From Pelosinus fermentans JBW45 (GTDB taxonomy: Bacteria; Bacillota; Negativicutes; DSM-13327), in assembly GCF_000271665.2 (NCBI RefSeq), contig NZ_CP010978.1:218501-282500 (forward strand): a stretch of DNA of 64,000 bases, in the 5' to 3' direction. Under the pieces are notes generated by a model. That model was not told the DNA's origin. It saw nothing but the letters and a program-made list of their open reading frames with translations, and searched no databases. This document shows, in pieces, positions 1-8,582 of this stretch. Made by a program: the position numbers and the translations under genes. How positions within the stretch are numbered: position 1 is the first letter of the stretch; each line of letters begins with the position of its first letter.

Positions 1-385
1 CACGGACAGTAACATTGCCGGCTTTTAGTACTCCTACCGCAATCGTGGGTTGAAAATTAGGAGACGGGAAGAACTTTCCGCTAAATGTGCCCTTGTCGTT
101 TTTCACAATTGGGCCATCTGCATTAGGACCACGATCAGAAATCATATAGAATTCTATAGAGCCGTCTTTTCTAACTGATTTGAGGGCAATACCGGAACCA
201 AAGCCTGTTTTAAACCCATTGGGGAAATTTTGTTGATGATTACCTTGGTACTTCACATAGAACTGCTGAGGAATCGATACCACATATTTACTGACCTTTC
301 CATCAGCTGCGGCTGCGATGCCACCAAATAAAATAGAACAACCCATAATTGAAGCAGCAAGAATTAAAGACATTTTTTTATTCAA
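1..385 (-). CDS. Secreted phytase-like esterase (5' part only)
   Basis: The gene runs off the left edge; about 128 N-terminal residues are visible. I chose the TTG at 385 because a TAGGAGG site lies 7 nt upstream; the next ATG (373) is too far away. A hydrophobic signal peptide (residues about 5-27, ending in an AAAA stretch) precedes a sequence containing GFGSGIA, FYMISDRGPNADGP and FFPSPNFQPTI. These resemble the family called esterase-like activity of phytase (PF13449), which are exported beta-propeller-like proteins. That assignment is from memory of the family, not a search. A possible Pho box lies upstream, which would fit a phosphate-scavenging role. Confidence 0.7.
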   Translation of the reverse strand, partial: MNKKMSLILAASIMGCSILFGGIAAAADGKVSKYVVSIPQQFYVKYQGNHQQNFPNGFKTGFGSGIALKSVRKDGSIEFYMISDRGPNADGPIVKNDKGTFSGKFFPSPNFQPTIAVGVLKAGNVTVR

Positions 386-446
386 GTTGCTTTCCTCCTA
401 CACTGTTATTTCCGTAAGCTCGTATTACTTATTCTACCAGATTTCA

Positions 447-474
447 CACTAACTTATGGTTAAAAATTTGTTAA
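447..474 (-). promoter_or_regulatory. Possible PhoP (Pho) box
   Basis: Read on the minus strand, TTAACA (469-474) and TTAACC (458-463) are direct repeats with exactly 11-bp period, followed by a degenerate third unit TTAGTG (447-452). A TAGAAT -10 candidate is at 431-436. This matches the TTAACA-N5-TTAACA layout of Firmicute PhoP boxes. It sits upstream of the phytase-like gene. Confidence 0.45.
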
Positions 475-551
475 AATTAGGTAAATGAGTAAGGTCATCT
501 CGGTGAAACAGGGATAAGTGCAATCAAATCTTCTTTATTGTTGTTTAGAAC

Positions 552-3500
552 TTAGCTTTCCCTTACCTTTTTATTGTTGTGATGTATTTTCCAACCGTGG
601 ATGAGAGAATACACCACGGGTACGACTACAAGGGTCAGGAGGGTAGAGGTAATAAGGCCGCCAATGATGGCATGGGCCATCGGGGCCCGGGCTTCAGCAC
701 CTGGTCCGATGGATAGGGCAATTGGGAGCATGCCGAAGATCATGGCAATGCTGGTCATAAGAATAGGGCGCAGACGGATGCGGGCCGCGTCCACTAGAGC
801 GTCATTGCAGGAAGTGCCTTCCTGCATGCGTTGCTTGGCGAAATCAATCAGGAGAATCGCATTCTTGGTAACCAGTCCCATTAACATCATAATTCCGATG
901 AGTGAGATTAGGCTCAATTCACTACCTGCTAGAAATAATCCGGCCAGAGCCCCTATGACAGCCAAGGGCAGGGCGAGCATGATGGCGAAGGGTTCGCTGT
1001 AACTTTCAAATTGGGCCGCCAGAACCATGAAGATAAAGGCTGCCGCTAACACCAGCGCAATGGTCATGCTGGAAAACGAATCATCCATATCCTCGGTTTG
1101 ACCGGCGCCGCCTACTTGATAGCCTGCAGGCAGTGGGATTTCGTTCATATCCTCGTAGAATTTGTTGTTAAAATCACCAAGGGTGGTTTTCTCCAGGTTA
1201 GCTGTTAACCTGATTTCTTTTTGCCGATCATAGCGGTTAATCTCTGACGGACTGGTGGCGTACTTCATGTTAACTACTTGGGACAACGGAATCAGGAGTC
1301 GCTGTCCGTCTGTTTTCATTTTTTCACTGGTTAGAAACACATTCTGCAGACTTTCTGGGCTGCTGCGATCCTTAGCATTAAGCCGTAGGTTGATATCCAC
1401 CCGTTCATCGCCGTCGCTGAACTTGCCAATCACTGTTCCCTGCAATAGCGTTTGCAGGGCGTTGCCGATGGTGGAGGTGGATATACCTAGATCATTAGCT
1501 CGTTCTGTTTTGATTGTAATGTCCAGATTGGGACTGCCGGGACGATAATTCGACACGATGTCTCGAACACCGGGAATGGTCTCCATTTTCCGGTGCAGCT
1601 GTTCTGCAATCTCACCAAGTGTTTCTACGGATTCGCCAGTTAGGGATACACTGACTGGTTTTCCGCCGCCCTGTTCGAAGTCAGCACGGATACCGGGAAT
1701 GCTGTTGAGTTTGTTTCTGGCATCACCAATAATTTCGATTTGGGAGCGTTCACGGTTTTGTTTAGGAATCAATGTCACAAACAGATTTTGTTCACCGGCA
1801 GCGGTGGTACTGAATACATGCTGTACCTCGGGAAGTTGCTGCAGGGTCTCCACCAGATAGAGTGTTGATTGATCCAGACCTTCAATTGTAGGACCGATCT
1901 GAGTTTGTACCTTGACTGTGAATTGAGCCTGGTCGGTATCCGGGATAAAAGATGAGCCCAGATAGGGGAGCAGCAGCATGCTGAGCAGAAACAGTGCTGC
2001 GGAGATACCTAATGTTTTTTTGCGATGAAATTGCAATAAGTTGTGCAACATAGAAGCGTAGGAAGTTGCCATTTTTTCAAATAGAGTATTCCAAGTCATC
2101 CACCAGCGACCTAGCCTGCCTGTTGCGTGCTGTCCCACGGGTAAATATAAAGCGGCCATCATTGGCGTCAGCGTAAAAGCGATGAATAGAGAAATCAGGA
2201 CAGCAAAAGCAATGGTCAGCCCGAATTCTTTGAAGAATTGCCCCACAACGCCGGACATAAAACCGACTGGAATAAATACGGCGACAACGGTAAAGGTAGT
2301 GGCCATGACCGCCAGAGCAATTTCTTTCGTCCCATCGGCAGCGGCCGTCATCGCCGATTTGCCCAGCTGGCGGTGCCTAATAATATTTTCGATCACCACA
2401 ATGGCATCGTCAATTAACAGGCCGACAGATAAGGAAAGACCGAGGAGAGACATGCTGTTGATGGTGAAATTGGCCAATTTCATAAAGAAAAAGGTGGCAA
2501 TAATGGAGGCGGGGATCGTAAGGGCGCTAATCACGGTACTGCGCCAGTCCCCCAGGAACCAAAGGACGGTGATCACTGCAAAAACGCCGCCGACAATGAG
2601 ATCAAACCATACTTCGTGAATGGATTCTTCGATGCGTTTGGCATCATCCCGCACCATATGCAGCGCTATGCCTGACGGCAGATCTTGCTGAATTCTTTCT
2701 AGTGCCGCCTTGACTTGTTTAGCGACTTTTACAGCATTGGCGCCGGACTGTTTGCCAATTTCCAGTCCAACAACCTCCTGACCGTCATAGCGGGCAATGC
2801 TTTCGATATCCTTAACAGTATCTTTGACAGTGCCAATTTGTTTATAATATACCGGCGCACCATTACGGATACCCATGACAAGGGAAAGAAAATCCTTAGG
2901 ATCTTTGAAATTTCCGGCGGTTCGTACCGCTAATTCATTTGTGTTTTCGGTAAGCTTACCTGCTGGAATATCGAGATTTTCCTGCTGCAGGCGCTGGATG
3001 ATTTCCGGTACGGAAAATCCGAAAGACGCCACCTTGTCCCGATCCAGCAATAATTCGATGCGCCGTTCCTGTAGACCCGTTACTTTCAATTGTCCTACCC
3101 CACTGATTTTTTGCAGACGGGGTTTGATCACGTCTTCCACCAGAATGCTTAATTCACGAAGGCTGGCAGCGTCGCCAGTAAAGGCAATCGTGGCAACCGG
3201 GGACGCCTTCATGTCATATCGGGCAATGATAGGTTCCTTGATTCCTTCCGGCAGTTCGCCGCGGATGGCACTGAGCTTATCTCGGACGTCCTGGGCTGCC
3301 ATAGCCGGATCAATGTCCAGATTGAACTCAATGCCTGTTCGGGAATACCCTTCCGATGAAGTGGATTGAATGTGCTTGACACCCTTAGCCTCGCCGACAG
3401 CTTCTTCTACCTTCTTGGTTACCTGGGTGTCCATTTGCTCCGGTAAAGCCCCCTCATAGGTAATCATGACGGATACGTAAGGAAGAGAGACATCTGGATT

Positions 3501-3608
3501 CTCATCGACATTCATGCCTAGATAACTTACGATACCTAGTAAAATCAAAGCCAGAAGGCTTACAGTGGCGAAAACGGGACGTTTAATACTAAGTTCAGGC
3601 AAACTCAC
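552..3608 (-). CDS. RND multidrug efflux permease (AcrB/HAE1 family)
   Basis: Inner-membrane proton/drug antiporter of 1018 aa, the usual length of the family. TM1 is at residues about 12-31. A TM cluster around 335-475 includes the LIDDAIVVIEN segment, whose Asp pair matches the proton-relay Asp407/408 of AcrB. A C-terminal cluster around 850-1010 includes VTKNAILLIDFA, whose Lys matches AcrB Lys940. Two large periplasmic porter regions lie between. The GTG start overlaps the adaptor stop by 4 nt, so translation is probably coupled. No TolC-type outer-membrane factor is in the window, so the third component must come from elsewhere. Substrates cannot be read from sequence. Confidence 0.95.
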   Translation of the reverse strand: MSLPELSIKRPVFATVSLLALILLGIVSYLGMNVDENPDVSLPYVSVMITYEGALPEQMDTQVTKKVEEAVGEAKGVKHIQSTSSEGYSRTGIEFNLDIDPAMAAQDVRDKLSAIRGELPEGIKEPIIARYDMKASPVATIAFTGDAASLRELSILVEDVIKPRLQKISGVGQLKVTGLQERRIELLLDRDKVASFGFSVPEIIQRLQQENLDIPAGKLTENTNELAVRTAGNFKDPKDFLSLVMGIRNGAPVYYKQIGTVKDTVKDIESIARYDGQEVVGLEIGKQSGANAVKVAKQVKAALERIQQDLPSGIALHMVRDDAKRIEESIHEVWFDLIVGGVFAVITVLWFLGDWRSTVISALTIPASIIATFFFMKLANFTINSMSLLGLSLSVGLLIDDAIVVIENIIRHRQLGKSAMTAAADGTKEIALAVMATTFTVVAVFIPVGFMSGVVGQFFKEFGLTIAFAVLISLFIAFTLTPMMAALYLPVGQHATGRLGRWWMTWNTLFEKMATSYASMLHNLLQFHRKKTLGISAALFLLSMLLLPYLGSSFIPDTDQAQFTVKVQTQIGPTIEGLDQSTLYLVETLQQLPEVQHVFSTTAAGEQNLFVTLIPKQNRERSQIEIIGDARNKLNSIPGIRADFEQGGGKPVSVSLTGESVETLGEIAEQLHRKMETIPGVRDIVSNYRPGSPNLDITIKTERANDLGISTSTIGNALQTLLQGTVIGKFSDGDERVDINLRLNAKDRSSPESLQNVFLTSEKMKTDGQRLLIPLSQVVNMKYATSPSEINRYDRQKEIRLTANLEKTTLGDFNNKFYEDMNEIPLPAGYQVGGAGQTEDMDDSFSSMTIALVLAAAFIFMVLAAQFESYSEPFAIMLALPLAVIGALAGLFLAGSELSLISLIGIMMLMGLVTKNAILLIDFAKQRMQEGTSCNDALVDAARIRLRPILMTSIAMIFGMLPIALSIGPGAEARAPMAHAIIGGLITSTLLTLVVVPVVYSLIHGWKIHHNNKKVRES

Positions 3609-4711
3609 AGCGTATTGCCTCCTTCCGTCAGCAGGGCATCACCATCTTTAATTTTATCCAGGTTGTCGATTATGACCGGCGTATTTTCCTGCAATCCAGC
3701 TGTGATTTCAATTGAATCGCCGATTAGTTCTCCCGTCTCCACAAGGATTTTCTTGGCTTTTTTATTGTCATCTATGTAGACATAATTCAATCCCTTGTGT
3801 TTCACGATTGCCTTGTGAGGTACTGCAAGAACCGTTTTGACATCGCCAGTGGACAGCGTGGTCTGGGCAAACATTCCTGGTTTTAGTAGTTGATCTGGAT
3901 TATTGATTTTGACTTTTACCCGAAACATACGACTTTCATTGCCAGCGGCAGGATTAATTACCGCAATCGTTCCCCTGAATATTTCTCCGGGATAAGCGTC
4001 AACGGTAATTGATACATCCCTTCCTAGCTGAGCTGCAGCAACGTCTTTTTGTTCGATATGCACTACGACGTAAACCTGATCCAGCTGTTCCACGGTTAAG
4101 AGCGTATTGCCGGGGGAGACGACCTGTCCGACAGTGACTGCCTTATTAGCGATTACACCGGTTACAGGAGTAGTAATTAGCGTATCCTTTGCTTGTTTTT
4201 GTGCACTGTTTAAATTGGCGTAGGCATTATCTACTTCAGTGCGGCTGGTAATCAAACGGGCTTCTGTGCTTTCCAGCTGCTGTTTGGTAATGGCATTTTG
4301 AGAGTAAAGGGTTTGGTAACGCTGAAAATCCATTTGTGCTGTATGCAAATTAGCCTCTGTGTGGCGGACATTGTTCTCGGCAACTCGTACAGCGTTATTC
4401 AGCTCCAGCGGGTCTAGTGTGATCAGCGTTGCACCAGTCTGTACAGCCTGACCATCTTCCACCAGGATTTGCTCCACTTTACCTTGAAAGCGGCTGCTGA
4501 TCAGGACTGAAGTTAAGCCTTCTACGGTACCGGTTAGTGACAGCACCTGCGGTTTATTAACCAGTCTGGTTGCCGCAGTAGTAACTGCCAGGGGCTGTAC
4601 GGCGATAACTGCTGTCTGTTGGGAGTTATAGATACGCCAGGCAGTTATACTGCCGATGATAAGTAATATTAGCACGATCATGAGTGTACGAATGTTTTTC
4701 GTTTTGAGCAT
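3605..4711 (-). CDS. RND periplasmic adaptor subunit (membrane fusion protein)
   Basis: Bridges the RND permease with an outer-membrane channel. I chose the ATG at 4711 (368 aa) because AAAGGAG lies 9 nt upstream; a GTG at 4783 gives a longer frame but no ribosome site. A single N-terminal TM (residues about 7-26) anchors the protein. It is followed by a lipoyl-like half (GKVEQILVEDGQAVQTGATL), a coiled-coil hairpin rich in Gln/Ala/Asn (about 110-175), the second lipoyl half (PVTGVIANKAVTVGQVV), and the beta-barrel and membrane-proximal domains. The order tetR-adaptor-permease on one strand indicates an operon. Confidence 0.93.
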   Translation of the reverse strand: MLKTKNIRTLMIVLILLIIGSITAWRIYNSQQTAVIAVQPLAVTTAATRLVNKPQVLSLTGTVEGLTSVLISSRFQGKVEQILVEDGQAVQTGATLITLDPLELNNAVRVAENNVRHTEANLHTAQMDFQRYQTLYSQNAITKQQLESTEARLITSRTEVDNAYANLNSAQKQAKDTLITTPVTGVIANKAVTVGQVVSPGNTLLTVEQLDQVYVVVHIEQKDVAAAQLGRDVSITVDAYPGEIFRGTIAVINPAAGNESRMFRVKVKINNPDQLLKPGMFAQTTLSTGDVKTVLAVPHKAIVKHKGLNYVYIDDNKKAKKILVETGELIGDSIEITAGLQENTPVIIDNLDKIKDGDALLTEGGNTL

Positions 4712-4772
4712 CCAGATTTTCTCCTTTAATGGGTTCATTGTCACAAAAGTACAATGCCGCTGCTGTGGCATA

Positions 4773-4830
4773 CAAAGGAGCACAAAAAGTTGAAATAGAA
4801 CCCTTTGTGTCCTTTGCGTCTTTGTGGTTC
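4773..4830 (-). repeat. Hairpin repeat of the ACCACAAAGACGCAAAGGACACAAAG type (copy 1)
   Basis: On the minus strand 4801-4830 reads as a purine-rich unit (GAACCACAAAGACGCAAAGG followed by ACACAAAG). CAAAGGAgCACAAA at 4773-4787 can fold against TTTGTGTCCTTTG (4804-4816). It lies between tetR and the adaptor and may attenuate the operon. A related copy is at 5731-5823. Confidence 0.6.
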
Positions 4831-4853
4831 GATTCGTTTTATAAGTTTTTTTA

Positions 4854-5474
4854 CTATATCAATATTTTTAACGCAAGAGAGCCTTCGGATATTCCTAATA
4901 TCCGCTCTAAAATCACTTCAGCAATTTTGCTTTTGCTGGTAAATAGATTGGGTGCCTCTTTATTATATTGGGATTCCCATAAACAACTAAGGGTGCTCCA
5001 AAAAAAGCAAATGGTTTCATCAATAGACTGTACATGCATAGTACCTTCCTCAGTACCTTGCTGAATAACATCTGTTAGCACAGGATTTAAAATCGTATCA
5101 CTTTGTTTCCAAGTTTTAAAAAGCAAAGAAAATTCCTGCTCTTCCCATAATAAATAAAACACGATATCCGTTTGATCAAAGCGAAAGAGATAGCCGATCA
5201 ATAGCCTGAGTTTATGTAAGGCTGTAACCGAGGGACCCAAATTTTTTATCTCAGCAGCGAGTTTTGTAGAGTAACGAGCGATAATTGCTTCCAGAATCGC
5301 TTCTTTGGAAGGGAAATAATAATAGAAAGTTCCTTTGGCAACACCTGCTTTTTTGACGATATCAATAATCATCGTTTTATTGTAGCCGAAAGCAATGAAT
5401 AATTCTTGGGCTGCATCAATCAATTCCGATCGCCGGACCTCGGGGTCTTTTATCGTTCTAACGATGATTGTCAC
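4854..5474 (-). CDS. TetR family repressor of the RND operon
   Basis: Predicted DNA-binding repressor, about 206 aa. The N-terminal TetR helix-turn-helix occupies residues about 14-60 (ELIDAAQELFIAFGY, then GVAKGTFYYYFPSKEAIL). The C-terminal ligand-binding domain is divergent. It is the first gene of the efflux operon, with an inverted repeat just upstream that is probably its operator, implying autoregulation. The start is unclear: the GTG at 5474 lies inside a perfect AAGGAGGTGA Shine-Dalgarno sequence. The real start may be a non-canonical codon about three codons further in; from about residue 9 the TetR match is unambiguous. Confidence 0.9.
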   Translation of the reverse strand: MTIIVRTIKDPEVRRSELIDAAQELFIAFGYNKTMIIDIVKKAGVAKGTFYYYFPSKEAILEAIIARYSTKLAAEIKNLGPSVTALHKLRLLIGYLFRFDQTDIVFYLLWEEQEFSLLFKTWKQSDTILNPVLTDVIQQGTEEGTMHVQSIDETICFFWSTLSCLWESQYNKEAPNLFTSKSKIAEVILERILGISEGSLALKILI

Positions 5475-5483
5475 CTCCTTAAA

Positions 5484-5505
5484 ATAACTGACCTGGGTCA
5501 GTTAT
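5484..5505. promoter_or_regulatory. TetR operator (inverted repeat)
   Basis: Perfect 9-bp arms ATAACTGAC and GTCAGTTAT separated by CTGG, 10 bp upstream of the tetR start. The TGAC(N4)GTCA core is typical of TetR-family sites in this group of regulators. Location and symmetry suggest autoregulation. Confidence 0.7.
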
Positions 5506-5730
5506 TATATTATAAAGAAATATTACCATTGTCAAGAAAAACTATTCTGCAGGAATGCCTATTTCCAGAAATAGATATCCGCCATGGAGCATCGTCTTAT
5601 GACATCATATTGATTACGATTTTGATGCGTATTTGGTTCATTCAGTGCATATGGAAGTATCCAAATACATTACAAGTGTATTGGAAACCGGAGCAGCCGT
5701 ATGTTATGAAAAGAAATAAATAAAAAAAGA

Positions 5731-5823
5731 TGAACCGCGAAGGAAGCGAAGAAATGTAAAGAACACGAAGAGGTAGTATACCTATTCTTTATTCTTTACA
5801 GTCTTCGCTTTTTTTGTGGTTCA
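5731..5823. repeat. Long inverted repeat, copy 2 of the ACCACAAAG-type repeat family
   Basis: Arms of about 30 nt (5731-5761 and 5794-5823) pair with few mismatches, from TGAACCGCGAAGGAAGCGAA on the left to its complement ending GTGGTTCA on the right. Bases 5731-5770 resemble the purine-rich unit at 4801-4830. It sits in the 5506-6033 gene-free region, in which I see no other coding signal. Confidence 0.65.
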
Positions 5824-6045
5824 AATGATTTATTTTTTAGGCGTGCAAAGTGTTATTATTTAAATATGTTGGGATGCCTATCCTTATAAAGTCTTATGAA
5901 AAAGTAGCAGTCCGCCGTTCAGATTATCTAGGAACTGTTTTTTTCGGTATCAGAGGTATGACAGCATTATATGGGTAATGTAAGAACATTCCCAAATATC
6001 TCTCTTATGATATAATAGAAATAAAATAAATAAATGAGAGATAAT

Positions 6046-6900
6046 ATGAATAAAAATAATGTATTTCTAGACTTAAAAGAAAATTATAATAAATTAACAG
6101 GAAGCCAAAAGAATATCGGACAGTATGTTCTAGACAATTATAAAGAGATTGCGTTTATGTCGGCAATTGAATTAGGTGAAAAAGTAGGAGTCAGTGATGC
6201 TACGATTATAAGATTTGCTCGTTCCATTGGTTATAGTGGTTTTGCAGAGTTGAGAAAACAAATCAGAGAGGGGATTAAGAACTTTGATCCTCCTCATAAA
6301 AGGCTTTCACAAAGCGTTGATGATCTTCATGATGATAACGATTTGATTTCACAAGTTGGCAAAAAAGACTTAAAAAATCTCGAAGAATTTTTAGTAAATT
6401 TGGATATGGATAAAATAAATCAAGCTGTTGATGAAATCTATAAAGCAAATATCATTTATTTAATTGGAGCAGGATCTTCCGGTGTTCTAATTGATTTTCT
6501 AGCTTTGCATTTAAGAAGAATGGGGTTTCGTGTACTTGCATTAAGTGAAGGCGGAGTGGCAAGTATAGAAAAAATAATACCGATCACTGAGAATGACTTA
6601 CTCATTGCTTGCAGTTTTCCGAGATACTCTAAAATTACCTTTGGAGCCATTGATTTTGCCAAACAAAAAGCGGCAAAGATACTCTCCATTACGGATAGTT
6701 ACTTTTCTACGATGAGTATGAACAGCGACATTGTATTTTCATTGAAAATAGATAATTCCACTTTCTTTAATTCCTATGTAGTGCCTATGGAATTATGTAA
6801 TATTTTAACTATGAGTATTTTAGAGAGAAACAAAGAGAAAATATATATAACATTAAAAGAAAATATACAAAACATGGAGATGTTTAGAGAAAAACTGTAA
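6046..6900 (+). CDS. RpiR/MurR family transcriptional regulator
   Basis: Sugar/metabolite-responsive regulator with an N-terminal RpiR helix-turn-helix (residues about 1-75; KVGVSDATIIRFARSIGYSGF) and a C-terminal SIS domain (about 125-260; YLIGAGSSGVLIDF). About 284 aa, normal for the family. Start at 6046 is preferred because GAGAG lies 5-9 nt before it; an in-frame ATG at 6034 has no ribosome site. TATAAT at 6011-6016 may be its -10. It precedes a DcuC-type carrier and an M20 peptidase on the same strand, separated by a terminator, so it probably regulates them from its own transcript. Confidence 0.9.
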   Translation: MNKNNVFLDLKENYNKLTGSQKNIGQYVLDNYKEIAFMSAIELGEKVGVSDATIIRFARSIGYSGFAELRKQIREGIKNFDPPHKRLSQSVDDLHDDNDLISQVGKKDLKNLEEFLVNLDMDKINQAVDEIYKANIIYLIGAGSSGVLIDFLALHLRRMGFRVLALSEGGVASIEKIIPITENDLLIACSFPRYSKITFGAIDFAKQKAAKILSITDSYFSTMSMNSDIVFSLKIDNSTFFNSYVVPMELCNILTMSILERNKEKIYITLKENIQNMEMFREKL

Positions 6901-6943
6901 GCATTCTTATGAGAGTAAATAGAGCAGCATAGAATGAATTGAA

Positions 6944-6985
6944 CAAAAAAACACCAGCGGTCTACAAGACGGCTGGTGTTTTTTT
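6944..6985. terminator. Rho-independent terminator after the RpiR gene
   Basis: AACACCAGC and GCTGGTGTT form the stem, flanked by A-rich sequence on the left and a run of seven or more T on the right, so it could act in both directions. Confidence 0.85.
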
Positions 6986-7001
6986 ATTGAGTCTATTGTA
7001 T

Positions 7002-7045
7002 TACATTTTAATGTAGTGTATTATAACATTTATATTATAAAATGT
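7002..7045. promoter_or_regulatory. Paired palindromes upstream of the dcuC-peptidase operon
   Basis: TACATT-TT-AATGTA at 7002-7015 and ACATTT-N8-AAATGT at 7026-7045 share the ACATT/AATGT half-site. They lie between the RpiR terminator and the carrier gene. RpiR binding is an inference from position. Confidence 0.4.
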
Positions 7046-7148
7046 AGCATATACGACATTTACGGCTGCAAATAGTGAAGTAAAGGAGGCGATTTTTACT
7101 AGAAAAAGCCAAATTGTAAAAATAAATTATTAATAGGAGGATGTACCA

Positions 7149-8531
7149 GTGTTAGGATTAATGATCGCACTATTCTTTTTATGTATTTGCGGCTATGCTA
7201 TTTTTAAAAAATACAAGGCCCAAACCGTATTATTAACAGGTGGTTTTGCCATGATGTCAGTTGCTATCCTTTTAGGGATGGGAGATATTCTGCCTGCTAA
7301 GAATTCTACAGGAAGTCCTTGGTTTGACATGTTTCAGTTTGTTGCAGTTCTTGCATCGAAGCGAGCTGCAGAGATCGGTATGTTAATTATGGTCGTTACT
7401 GGTTTTGCCCGCTACATGGACAAAATTGGTGCCAGCAGAGTGCTTGTTCATATTTGCATCAAGCCTCTACAGACGCTGCGGTCACCTTATATCGTAATGG
7501 CCCTTGGTTTTATTATTGGTCAATGTTTACACCTTTTTATTGCCAGCGCTTCAGGTTTGGGTGTATTGCTAATGGTAACGATGTATCCGATTCTAATTAG
7601 CCTTGGGATCAGTCGAAATGGTGCTACTGCTGTAATTGGAACCACTTCTGCCATTGACCTGGGCCCTAGCTCAGGCAATACGGTACTGGCAGCAAAAACG
7701 GCTGGACTGCAAACCGTAGATTATTTCGTCACGTATCAGCTTCCAGTGGCTGTAGTTGTTATATTGGCCATTGCAGTAACTCATTATTTTGTACAGCGTT
7801 GGTTTGATAAAAAACATGAAGGTGGATTGGCTGCAGGGGTACCTCGGGAAGAGGAAAATACAGATCCTAAAAGTGATGCAGAGCCTCTTCGTCCTATGTG
7901 GTATGTATTTTTGCCAATTTTCCCAATGATATTAATTTTAGCATTTGGTTTCTTTAAGTTTCGAGGAATACACTTAGATATTATCCCTTGTATGTTTGTC
8001 AGTTTGTTTATTTCTATGGTTTGTGAAGCTCTCACGACACGGAATGTGAAGAAAGTTTTTGCAAGTATTCAAACGTTTTTTGATGGAATGGGAAGTCAGT
8101 TTGCTACGGTTATTACATTAATTGTTGCTGGTGAGACACTAGCCCAAGGACTCACCGCTTTGGGTGCTATTGATACGCTAATCAATGTCACACAGTCAAC
8201 AGGTTCTGGCAAAACAGTCATGGTCTTGGTTATGAGTGGGATTATTGCTGTTAGCTGCATTGTTATGGGATCGGGTAATGCCCCTTTCTTTGCTTTTTCC
8301 GCTTTTGCGCCCCAAGTTGCGAAGAAATTAGGCTTTGATGCTGTGAATTTGCTTTTGCCCATGCAGCTTACTTCCAGCCTGGCTCGCGGCATATCACCCA
8401 TTACAGCGGTAATTGTAGCGGTATGCGGTATTTCGGGAGCATCACCTTTTGAAGTAGTCAAGCGAACTGCTATTCCAATGGCAGTGGGATTGCTTACCAC
8501 CCAGATTATGACTTATATCCTATTTGGGTAA
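7149..8531 (+). CDS. DcuC-family carboxylate transporter (paralog 1)
   Basis: Inner-membrane secondary carrier, 460 aa, with about 12 hydrophobic segments. The family (C4-dicarboxylate uptake C) moves succinate, fumarate or related anions. Family-like segments are ILPAKNSTGSPWFDMFQ (about 48-65), GFARYMDKIGAS, the SGLGVLLMVTMYPILISLG loop and MGSGNAPFFAFSAFAP near residue 375. A GTG start is set by AGGAGG 8 nt upstream. It is followed after 51 nt by an M20 peptidase, suggesting uptake of a compound that the peptidase hydrolyses. Three relatives lie at 29498, 49240 and 57533. Substrate unknown. Confidence 0.88.
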   Translation: MLGLMIALFFLCICGYAIFKKYKAQTVLLTGGFAMMSVAILLGMGDILPAKNSTGSPWFDMFQFVAVLASKRAAEIGMLIMVVTGFARYMDKIGASRVLVHICIKPLQTLRSPYIVMALGFIIGQCLHLFIASASGLGVLLMVTMYPILISLGISRNGATAVIGTTSAIDLGPSSGNTVLAAKTAGLQTVDYFVTYQLPVAVVVILAIAVTHYFVQRWFDKKHEGGLAAGVPREEENTDPKSDAEPLRPMWYVFLPIFPMILILAFGFFKFRGIHLDIIPCMFVSLFISMVCEALTTRNVKKVFASIQTFFDGMGSQFATVITLIVAGETLAQGLTALGAIDTLINVTQSTGSGKTVMVLVMSGIIAVSCIVMGSGNAPFFAFSAFAPQVAKKLGFDAVNLLLPMQLTSSLARGISPITAVIVAVCGISGASPFEVVKRTAIPMAVGLLTTQIMTYILFG

Positions 8532-8582
8532 CGAATCAAGCAGAAGGTAGAACGTATACTGAATCGAAGGTAGGGACGAAAA

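Noticed and set aside
601-3369. Several plus-strand ORFs of 70-165 codons
   Set aside because: They lie antisense within the RND permease gene, have Arg/Ser/Thr-rich composition typical of shadow frames and have no ribosome sites.
5406-5723. 105-codon plus-strand ORF
   Set aside because: It crosses the tetR operator and promoter region, has no ribosome site and no protein-like pattern.
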